From Roseovarius sp. MMSF_3359 (GTDB lineage Bacteria > Pseudomonadota > Alphaproteobacteria > Rhodobacterales > Rhodobacteraceae): a stretch of 64,000 nucleotides of DNA. Every line of letters begins with the position of its first letter. Position 1 is the first letter of the stretch. The position numbers and the translations under genes are program-made. The notes beneath the pieces are model-generated. The model was not told where the DNA came from and did no database searches. It worked only from the letters and a program-made list of their open reading frames with translations. Location: the NCBI RefSeq assembly GCF_030733385.1, contig NZ_JASHJC010000004.1, positions 271,147 to 335,146 on the forward strand. The letters are read 5' to 3'. Of this stretch, positions 1 to 6,698 are shown in pieces.

Positions 1-496
1 AGGGGGCTGCATCGCCCGAGATGTTGATCCAGACGACATCGCGCCAGATATGGCTGCGCACCTCGTTGAGGCCCAGATCGTCGCGCTTGATCGCCTCGTG
101 GGTGTTCTGACCGGGGCCGCCGACATGGGGCGTGCTGACGAGCTTGCCCTTGGTCGAGTAACACCAGGAGTGATAGGGGCAGCGGATCGCGCCCTCGATC
201 TTGCGCGGCTCTTCGACCAGGATCATGCCGCGATGGCGGCAGATATTCTGAAATACGCGCACCTGACCTTCCTTGTCGCGGATGAGCAGGAGCGGCATGC
301 CCAGAAATTCCAGCGGGATGGCGTCACCGGGTTCCGGCACATCGGCGGCAACGGCAAGCCCCGCCCATTGGCGGTAAATCAGCGCCTGACGCTCTTCGGC
401 AAAGACGTCCGTATCAATATAATGCGCATTGGGCAGACCGTTGGCGGCGTCGATGCCGACGCGGACATTGGACAGATCGGTGACATTCTGGGTCAA
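1..496 (-). CDS. Rieske [2Fe-2S] aromatic-ring-hydroxylating-type oxygenase, alpha subunit (N-terminal part)
   Basis: Reads off the left edge, so only about the first 165 residues are visible. The Rieske cluster site is complete: Cys86-x-His88 (CRHRG) and Cys106-x-x-His109 (CPYHSWCY), with the flanking strand pattern of this oxygenase family. No ATG fits; I chose TTG at 496 because a GGAGG sits five bases before it. The catalytic mononuclear-iron domain would lie outside the window, so the substrate cannot be read. Members of this family hydroxylate aromatics or N-demethylate quaternary amines; the methylamine genes nearby make the second role worth considering, but that is inference. Upstream lie a palindrome and an XRE regulator gene on the same strand. 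Confidence 0.9.
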   Translation of the reverse strand, partial: MTQNVTDLSNVRVGIDAANGLPNAHYIDTDVFAEERQALIYRQWAGLAVAADVPEPGDAIPLEFLGMPLLLIRDKEGQVRVFQNICRHRGMILVEEPRKIEGAIRCPYHSWCYSTKGKLVSTPHVGGPGQNTHEAIKRDDLGLNEVRSHIWRDVVWINISGDAAP

Positions 497-515
497 GGCA
501 GCCTCCTGGAATTTC

Positions 516-534
516 TTTGGCCAAATTGGCCAAA
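516..534. promoter_or_regulatory. Palindromic operator candidate before the Rieske oxygenase gene
   Basis: The arms TTTGGCCAA and TTGGCCAAA are perfect inverted repeats separated by a single A. The site lies 20 bases upstream of the oxygenase TTG start and just downstream of the XRE regulator gene. It is a plausible binding site for that regulator; binding is inferred only from symmetry and position. Confidence 0.5.
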
Positions 535-615
535 TCCCGGGTTCAAAAACCGACAATTCGCGACGTGACTTATCCGTACGCGACGGAATGATTGTCACCC
601 CCCCGCATGTCGCAC

Positions 616-1440
616 CTACTTGAAGGGTTCGCCGGGTTGCAGGAGCCTGGCGTGGAAGGGAGGCACATCTTCGCGTGGAATCAGGCCCGCTTCCCGGGCG
701 GTGCGGAAAATGGCCGCGCGGTCGTCGCCGAGATGCTCGTAAACCATGCGTGTCGCGCGCCGCCCTGTGACCTTCTCGCGGACGGTGCGCGTGGCGTATC
801 CCTCCCAGAGGTTCGACTGGAAAGACGTCTCGGGCGTGAGGAAGTTCAGCGAGCAGGCCAGGGCGTTGCGGTGGGTGACGATGGCCATGACCCCTTCTTC
901 CTGACGCATGACGATACCGCGGAACTCCCGCGCCTGCGGGTTGGTCGACAGGCCCTGCTTGCGGATCGCCTGCCGCGGCTCATAGCCGCGCAGGAACGTG
1001 TAGCCACCGTCGCGTTTGACAAAAACCAGTCCGGACATGAAATCCTCCTTCCCGATGAAAGCCTGCCGCACGAAACGGTAAAAGCCACTGGGAAAGAGGC
1101 GCTCATCCACCGCGACGGGTTCGGCGCCGAAGAATTGCGTCAGCATCGGGTGGTTCAGAAGGTCGTATGTTGCCGGTCCGATCTCGGCCACCGGTTCCAG
1201 AAGGATGCGGGCATCGACGCCAAAGAAGCTGCAGATCTGATGCAGCACATCGGGGCGAGGGAAACTTTCGCCCGAGAGGTAGCGGTTGAACTGCGTCCGG
1301 TTGATGCCCAGGTCGCGGCACAGTCCGGCAACCGACGGATAGGCGGCGCTGAGGCTACGCAGGTTCTGACCGAAGATCCCGCGAAGCTCGGCGGGATCAG
1401 GAGAACGGTCACGTCCCCGGTTCTGCGTTTTCTGGACCAA
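616..1440 (-). CDS. XRE-family transcriptional regulator
   Basis: 274 residues. An N-terminal helix-turn-helix of the lambda-repressor/XRE type spans roughly residues 20-75 (GLCRDLGINRTQFNRYLSG, then a pattern typical of the fourth helix). The remaining 200 residues form a mixed alpha/beta domain that I cannot assign to a ligand class. The start is TTG at 1440, supported by AAAGGA five bases upstream; no ATG fits better. The gene is codirectional with the Rieske oxygenase and 119 bases upstream of it, with a palindrome between them, so local control of the oxygenase is the simplest reading. Confidence 0.85.
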   Translation of the reverse strand: MVQKTQNRGRDRSPDPAELRGIFGQNLRSLSAAYPSVAGLCRDLGINRTQFNRYLSGESFPRPDVLHQICSFFGVDARILLEPVAEIGPATYDLLNHPMLTQFFGAEPVAVDERLFPSGFYRFVRQAFIGKEDFMSGLVFVKRDGGYTFLRGYEPRQAIRKQGLSTNPQAREFRGIVMRQEEGVMAIVTHRNALACSLNFLTPETSFQSNLWEGYATRTVREKVTGRRATRMVYEHLGDDRAAIFRTAREAGLIPREDVPPFHARLLQPGEPFK

Positions 1441-1672
1441 GTTGTTCCTTTCGAAGACAAAAAATCACCCCAGGCTGCCTTTTCCGGCAATCATGTTGAG
1501 TCGGCAAGTCTTTGCCAGTTTTCCTATTATAACAAAATTGATGCTATATAGCGTCAGATTTTTGATTAACTGACACAAGTTTTACGCACCAAAGGCTAAA
1601 TTAAAAGTGTCGTAACCCTCGTTAACACCGCAATATCGACGTGGGGGGTAAAGATGGCAAATTGGGGAAGAC

Positions 1673-2038
1673 ATGTTTGGCGTAGTACTCTGGAGTGACC
1701 AACTTCGAAATCGTGCCGTTATTTGGTGCGAAGACCACGGTGATTTAGCTTTTTTTAATGGGGATGGCATCGCAGCATTGGACGGATCGGAAATGGAGCC
1801 CGGCGATCTGGTGCAGTTTGACGTCAGGGCGGACAGAAATATGCGTATGGCCAGCAGTCCAAGGCTGGTATCGTCCGATGAATATCCAACCTTGGCGCAT
1901 GACCTGAAGCAAGCGGGGATGCAATCCGCGCCGGTTCCGGCGCCTCAGGCGGGCAGGGCGTCGGCCAAGATCGTGGCCTTCGAGCCCAAACCCGCGACAC
2001 TTGCTCCCAAGCACGGACCGGCGCGCCGCGTGGTCTGA
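1673..2038 (+). CDS. Conserved hypothetical protein, small beta-rich N-terminal domain
   Basis: 121 residues, start ATG preceded by GGGGAAG. The first 55 residues are beta-strand-like and aromatic (VVLWSDQLRNRAVIWCEDHG, then a GDLVQFDVR strand), reminiscent of a cold-shock/OB-type small barrel. The C-terminal half is Ala/Pro rich and probably disordered. No enzyme motif is visible. It is divergent from the XRE gene and stands alone. I do not recognise a function; the nucleic-acid-binding idea rests only on the strand pattern. Confidence 0.6.
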   Translation: MFGVVLWSDQLRNRAVIWCEDHGDLAFFNGDGIAALDGSEMEPGDLVQFDVRADRNMRMASSPRLVSSDEYPTLAHDLKQAGMQSAPVPAPQAGRASAKIVAFEPKPATLAPKHGPARRVV

Positions 2039-2081
2039 ATACGGTCGGGGCTGACACGCCCTGACATCTGGGTGACGCGCC

Positions 2082-2642
2082 TTAGCGCCCCCTTGGCAAA
2101 GCCGCCACGCCGGTGCGGGCAATCTCGCTCAGGCCGAGGGGTCGCATCAGGTCGGCGAATGCGTCGATCTTGTCCGGTGTGCCGGTAATCTCGAAGACGA
2201 AGCAATCAAGCGTGCTGTCGACCACATTGGCGCGGAAGATATCCGCGAGCCGCAGGGCCTCGACCCGTTTTTCGCCTTCTCCGGCGACTTTCAGCAGTGC
2301 GAGCTCGCGTTCTACTGATGCACCTTCAACCGTCAGGTCATGCACATCATGCACGGGCACGATCCGACCGAGCTGCGCCTTGATCTGCTCGATCACCTGC
2401 GGCGTCCCGGTGGTGACAATGGTGATGCGGGATTGATGCCCCTGGTGGTCAATCTCCGCCACCGTCAGGCTGTCGATATTATACCCCCGCCCGGAAAAGA
2501 GGCCAATGACCCGCGCCAGCACGCCCGGCTCGTTATCCACGACAATCGCCAGCGTATGGCTTTCGATCGTATCCGAAAAAGTCGGACGCAGGTTATAGGC
2601 CGAATGCTTGTTGGAGCCTTTTTTGATTTTTAGGGCGGACAT
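2082..2642 (-). CDS. ilvH: Acetolactate synthase small (regulatory) subunit
   Basis: 186 residues, the usual length for IlvH. An N-terminal ACT domain is visible from about residue 28 (HTLAIVVDNEPGVLARVIGLF, with the GRGYNIDSLTV segment), followed by the C-terminal IlvH domain. The subunit confers valine feedback and activates the catalytic subunit in the first common step of branched-chain amino acid synthesis. ATG at 2642 has GAGGAAAG before it. It follows ilvI by 86 bases on the same strand, so the pair should be one transcript under the leader described upstream. Confidence 0.97.
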   Translation of the reverse strand: MSALKIKKGSNKHSAYNLRPTFSDTIESHTLAIVVDNEPGVLARVIGLFSGRGYNIDSLTVAEIDHQGHQSRITIVTTGTPQVIEQIKAQLGRIVPVHDVHDLTVEGASVERELALLKVAGEGEKRVEALRLADIFRANVVDSTLDCFVFEITGTPDKIDAFADLMRPLGLSEIARTGVAALPRGR

Positions 2643-2728
2643 TTTGCTTTCCTCTGTATCGGCGCGGCTTGGCGCATTCTACGGGATCAGGGTGAGCGGC
2701 GCGGGCACAGGACCCGCGCCGAAAAGGA

Positions 2729-4483
2729 TCAGACCATGACGGCCCCTTTGGAACCGATGGCGTCCTTGGTGGAGGCCTCGCCCAAGAGCATCTTGTTATG
2801 CGGCTCGCCGGACGGGATCATCGGGAAGCAGTTTTCGTGCTTTTCCACGAGGCAATCGAAGAGGACCGGCCCGTCGTAATTGATCATTTCCATGATCGCG
2901 TCATCAAGATCGGCCGGGTCCTTGCAGAGGATGCCCTTGGCGCCGAAGGCTTCGGCCAGTTTGACGAAATCGGGCAGGGCCTCTGACCAGGAGTGCGAGT
3001 AACGCTCGCCATGCAACAATTCCTGCCACTGGCGGACCATGCCGAGCCGTTCATTGTTCAGGATGAACTGCTTGACCGGCAGGCGATACTGCGCCGCGGT
3101 CCCCAACTCCTGCATGTTCATCAACCAGGACGCTTCGCCGGCCACGTTGATCACGAGGGCATCGGGATGCGCGATCTGCACACCGACCGAGGCGGGGAAA
3201 CCATAACCCATCGTGCCGAGGCCCCCAGAGGTCATCCAGCGGTTCGGGTCCTCGAACGTGAGATACTGCGCGGCCCACATTTGATGCTGGCCCACCTCGG
3301 TGCAGATATAGCGGTCATGGCCCTTGGTCAGCGCCTCGAGCCGGGCCAAGGCGTGCTGCGGCTTGATGGTCTTGCCGGATTGCGTGTAGGCTAGGCAATC
3401 CACCTTCTTCCAATCCTCGATCTGCGCCCACCAGGCTTGTAGACCTTCGCGGTTGACCTTGCGGCCCCGTGATTTCCAGACCTTCAGGATATCTTCGAGC
3501 ACATGGGCCACGTCGCCAACGATCGGGATATCGGTCCGGATCACCTTGTTGATCGAACTGGGGTCGATGTCGATATGCGCCTTCTTGGACCCGGGCGAAA
3601 ACGCATCGACGCGCCCGGTGATCCGGTCGTCGAACCGCGCGCCGATATTGATCATCAGATCGCAGTCATGCATCGCCATGTTGGCCTCGTAAAGGCCGTG
3701 CATCCCGAGCATCCCGATCCAGTGTTTGCCCGACGCGGGATAAGCGCCGAGGCCCATCAGCGTTGAGGTGATCGGCACACCGGTGGCATCGACCAGCTCG
3801 CGCAGAAGCTGGCTTGCCGCCGGGCCGGAATTGATGACGCCGCCACCGGTATAGAAGACCGGGCGCTTGGCCTTTTCCAGCGCAGCAACAAGCTCCTGGA
3901 TTTCGTCCATGTCACCCTTCACCTGGGGCTGATAGTGGTCGGTCCGTGCCTTTTGCGGCGGCGTGTAGTCCGCGCTGGCAAATTGCACATCCTTCGGGAT
4001 ATCGACCAGCACCGGACCGGGGCGGCCCGAGGTCGCTACGTGGAACGCTTCGTGCAACGTGCCGGACAGTTTCTTGGTGTCGCTGACCAGCCAGTTGTGC
4101 TTGGTGCAGGGGCGGGTGATGCCCACGGTATCGGCTTCCTGAAAGGCGTCGTTGCCGATCATGAAGGTCGGCACCTGTCCGGTCAGAACAACCAGCGGAA
4201 TGCTATCCATCAGCGCATCGGTCAGGCCCGTGACCGCATTGGTGGCCCCGGGGCCGGAGGTCACCAGCACAACGCCGGGTTTGCCGGTCGAGCGCGCATA
4301 GCCCTCGGCAGCGTGCACGGCGCCCTGCTCATGACGCACCAGGATGTGGCGAATGTCGTTTTGCTGAAACACCTCGTCATAAATCGGTAGCACAGCCCCG
4401 CCAGGATATCCGAATACGACATCCACGCCCTGATCCTTCAAGGCCTGAACCACCATTTTCGCTCCGGTCATTTGACGTGTCAT
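2729..4483 (-). CDS. ilvI: Acetolactate synthase large (catalytic) subunit
   Basis: 584 residues from ATG at 4483, preceded by GGAG; a longer reading frame exists but its extra codons cross the attenuator. A ThDP-dependent enzyme with the N-terminal pyrimidine-binding domain (GYPGGAVLPIYDEVF, with catalytic Glu in RHEQGAVH), a central FAD-type domain and a C-terminal pyrophosphate domain (GGLGTMGYGFPASVG and FILNNERLGMVRQWQ). The metal-binding GDG/GDA motif of the family reads Gly-Glu-Ala-Ser-Trp here, a conservative Asp-to-Glu change. It condenses two pyruvates, or pyruvate and 2-oxobutyrate. Operon with ilvH; transcription is probably attenuated by the leader peptide upstream. Confidence 0.97.
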   Translation of the reverse strand: MTRQMTGAKMVVQALKDQGVDVVFGYPGGAVLPIYDEVFQQNDIRHILVRHEQGAVHAAEGYARSTGKPGVVLVTSGPGATNAVTGLTDALMDSIPLVVLTGQVPTFMIGNDAFQEADTVGITRPCTKHNWLVSDTKKLSGTLHEAFHVATSGRPGPVLVDIPKDVQFASADYTPPQKARTDHYQPQVKGDMDEIQELVAALEKAKRPVFYTGGGVINSGPAASQLLRELVDATGVPITSTLMGLGAYPASGKHWIGMLGMHGLYEANMAMHDCDLMINIGARFDDRITGRVDAFSPGSKKAHIDIDPSSINKVIRTDIPIVGDVAHVLEDILKVWKSRGRKVNREGLQAWWAQIEDWKKVDCLAYTQSGKTIKPQHALARLEALTKGHDRYICTEVGQHQMWAAQYLTFEDPNRWMTSGGLGTMGYGFPASVGVQIAHPDALVINVAGEASWLMNMQELGTAAQYRLPVKQFILNNERLGMVRQWQELLHGERYSHSWSEALPDFVKLAEAFGAKGILCKDPADLDDAIMEMINYDGPVLFDCLVEKHENCFPMIPSGEPHNKMLLGEASTKDAIGSKGAVMV

Positions 4484-4526
4484 TGCATTGCTCCGTTCAT
4501 GACATCCATCTTTCTGTGCGCGACAT

Positions 4527-4551
4527 AAAAAAGCCCCCGATTTTCGGGGGC
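4527..4551 (-). terminator. Intrinsic terminator (attenuator) of the ilv leader
   Basis: On the minus strand an 8-bp GC stem (GCCCCCGA / TCGGGGGC) with a 3-base loop is followed directly by six T. It lies between the leader peptide and ilvI, the position of a classical attenuator. Just upstream, 4550-4558 (minus CCCATGCGC) is complementary to 4584-4592 inside the leader ORF, and that pairing overlaps the first bases of the terminator stem, so the two folds compete. Confidence 0.88.
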
Positions 4552-4576
4552 GCATGGGGTACCGTTATGGTGTCCG

Positions 4577-4624
4577 TTACCGGCCCATGCGCTTCATTCC
4601 CACGATGACGACTAGCGTGTTCAC
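4577..4624 (-). CDS. ilv operon leader peptide, 15 residues with a Leu-Val-Val-Ile-Val run
   Basis: GTG start at 4624 with AAGGAG ten bases upstream, encoding MNTLVVIVGMKRMGR and TAA. Residues 4-8 are five consecutive branched-chain residues (Leu, Val, Val, Ile, Val), the regulated amino acids of the downstream ilvIH operon. The terminator hairpin starts 26 bases after the stop. This is the architecture of translation-coupled attenuation: stalling at the branched-chain codons when their tRNAs are uncharged would favour the competing helix and read-through. It is too short to be found by ordinary ORF calling. Confidence 0.85.
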   Translation of the reverse strand: MNTLVVIVGMKRMGR

Positions 4625-4657
4625 GCTTGCGACTCCTTCATGCTGCGTGCGCGAGAG

Positions 4658-4684
4658 ATTATGGGCGCGGGCAGGGGGCGTCAA
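4658..4684 (-). promoter_or_regulatory. Probable sigma-70 promoter of the ilv leader and ilvIH
   Basis: Minus strand TTGACG (4684-4679) and CATAAT (4663-4658) are separated by 15 bases, placing a transcription start near 4650, about 25 bases before the leader GTG. The spacing is short but both hexamers are good matches. The remaining sequence up to the VanZ-like gene at 5052 shows no gene or clear RNA. Confidence 0.55.
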
Positions 4685-5051
4685 GCGGCATTTTTGAAAT
4701 TTATGTCGCAAAACACGGGCGTATCTTTCTGTTTATTGCGCAGAATGGCGCAAAAACGCCGCTCCAGAGATTTTTAGGACTCCACCTGCGCAAGATCCGG
4801 CTCGCAGCAACGTCGTTGTGACGCGGCGACTGTGGCGTGATTGGGTAGGGCAATCGAGCTTGTCACGGCAATCATGGATGGTTAGGATTTCAATCATCCG
4901 GACCGAGCGGCTGCACAACGAACGGGGCAGAACAACCGCCATTGCCGGACCCGGCGCGGACGCAAGTCTCAGATTGGCGGATTTGCAGAAATGAAACCCA
5001 TCCATTTTCCGGTTTCCGGTGTGCAGAGGCGAGGATTGTTTTTAGCTAATC
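4685..5051. other. Intergenic region between ilv promoter and VanZ-like gene
   Basis: No supported ORF on either strand. It contains AT-rich stretches near 4690-4770 that may hold upstream elements for the divergent ilv promoter. I see no riboswitch-like fold or terminator. Confidence 0.5.
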
Positions 5052-6302
5052 ATGTTTGATCGCCCCCCAAAAGAGCGAGAGGCCCTGTCCTGGAGCTATG
5101 TTGTGCTTTGGGCCGCGGTGATATTCGTGACGGTTCCTTTCGTTCGCGGCGGCGTAAGTTTCGTTCGGGAGCACTGGGGAAGCTGGGTATTTACCTATGG
5201 CGTCGTGGCCTCTGCCGCGCTGGCAGCGGCGGCGGCGCTCTACGCGACGCGCCGACGGTGGTCTTTAGCGTCGTGCGCCTGGCTGCTCGGCCTGGCCGGG
5301 CTGGTGATTTACCTGACCTTCGGACTTGCCGAGGGAAGCGCGGAAGAGGCGGTGCATTACGTGCAATACGGCCTCCTTTCGATCTTGCTGTTCCGCGCCT
5401 TCAGCCATCGGGTCCGCGATTATTCCATCTACGTCGCGGCGACCATCGGCGGCACCTTCGTGGGGATGGTCGATGAGACCGTCCAATGGCTCACGCCGCG
5501 CCGCTATTTCGACCTGAGAGATATCTGGTTGAACCTGACGGCGGTCGCCTTGGTGCAGGCCGCGCTGGCGGCAGGCGTCCGGCCCAGGATGATTGCGGGT
5601 TGGCCGGGTTGGCGGGGCGTGAGACGCCTTTGCTATCTTGGTGCGCTGACACTGGGCTATTTCGGTCTCTGCCTCCAAAACACCCCGGATCGGATCGCCT
5701 GGTATTCGGCCAATGTTCCCGGGCTCGGGTTCATCGACCCCAATCAAAGCATCATGGTCGAATACGGCTATCTTCACGGCAGTGACGCCGTTGGCTTCTT
5801 CCGCTCCCGGCTGACAATCGAAGAGTTGCGCCGCTCGGCGACGGAGCGCGCCGAGGAGGGCAGGCAGATCATCGACCAGTACCGCGACCGGGAACAGTAT
5901 ATGCGGTTTCTTGAAATCTACTCTCCCCTGGCAGACCCCTTTCTGCACGAAACAAGGGTGCACTTGCTCCGCCGTGACGTCTATTTGGCGCGCGCCTTGA
6001 AAAACGAGGATGAAGTTGAGCAGGCGGAGCAGTTCGCGACGGCATTTTGGGAAAATCGCATTCTTCGGGCCTATTTCGATGAGGTGCTGCGCGGCTCGAG
6101 CTATGAATGGTCTGCCGAGCAGGCGGCTCTGGTGGCAGAAAATACAGACAGATCAGAGCCTTATGAAAGCAGGGTGAGCTACCACCTGATCGTCAGGTTC
6201 AGTCCAATGCAACACGCAATGCTGTTTTCAAGTGCCGTGGCTGCGCTGCTGTTGGTCGCGGCATACGGCCGTCGGGCATCAAGACCGACAGGCGCAGATT
6301 GA
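5052..6302 (+). CDS. VanZ-like membrane protein with a long C-terminal extension
   Basis: 416 residues. The N-terminal 185 residues hold about five membrane helices and the VanZ signature: EEAVHYVQYGLLSILLF, then GMVDETVQWLTPRRYFDLRD with an IWLNLTAV helix. Then come about 200 residues that are mostly soluble and charged, and a final membrane helix near residues 388-408. VanZ proteins modify sensitivity to glycopeptides in Gram-positives, but proteins with this fold occur widely and the role here is unknown. The extension is not part of the ordinary VanZ domain. It is a single gene with no operon partner; the ATG has no strong ribosome site. Confidence 0.75.
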   Translation: MFDRPPKEREALSWSYVVLWAAVIFVTVPFVRGGVSFVREHWGSWVFTYGVVASAALAAAAALYATRRRWSLASCAWLLGLAGLVIYLTFGLAEGSAEEAVHYVQYGLLSILLFRAFSHRVRDYSIYVAATIGGTFVGMVDETVQWLTPRRYFDLRDIWLNLTAVALVQAALAAGVRPRMIAGWPGWRGVRRLCYLGALTLGYFGLCLQNTPDRIAWYSANVPGLGFIDPNQSIMVEYGYLHGSDAVGFFRSRLTIEELRRSATERAEEGRQIIDQYRDREQYMRFLEIYSPLADPFLHETRVHLLRRDVYLARALKNEDEVEQAEQFATAFWENRILRAYFDEVLRGSSYEWSAEQAALVAENTDRSEPYESRVSYHLIVRFSPMQHAMLFSSAVAALLLVAAYGRRASRPTGAD

Positions 6303-6698
6303 CCTGGGCATCGCAATACCGACGCCGAACCGCTCATTTTCCCAACCTTGGAGAATGGCGGATTGGTGGGTAGAATAGCCAGACCTTGGAAGGGTCGATT
6401 GCGGACAAAGCTGTACTTCGATCACCAATGAATCAGAGGGCATCGCCCGACCGCGGGTGAGCGCCGCTGAGGTTGTTCATCGCACTTTATGGTGATGCGT
6501 TCATCCAACAATCGTTGGGATTGAAACGGTGACGAAGCGCCGACCCATGGGGTGGTGTTGCCATTTTCGCTCGGACCAATGGCGCGTCAATGACAACCGC
6601 TGCCCGGCGGTGCTACGTACCTTGATTCCGCGCGGGATTCGAACTCGAACGTCCGCATTGGGCTCGAAGCAGTCATCGCAGGTGTTGAGGGCATCGGT
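6303..6698 (+). repeat. Interspersed repeat family B, copy 1 (about 6438-6680)
   Basis: The non-coding stretch after the VanZ-like gene. From GGGCATCGCCC at 6438 it runs parallel to 46652-46830 with long shared words (for example CCAACAATCGTTGGGATTGA, the GGTGACGAAGCGC stretch and GCCCGGCGGTGCT). This copy carries about 40 extra bases in the middle and ends in a CTTGATTCCGCGCGG / GAACTCGAACGTC module that is also the 3' end of a family A copy at 47068-47098. No transposase is present. Confidence 0.75.
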
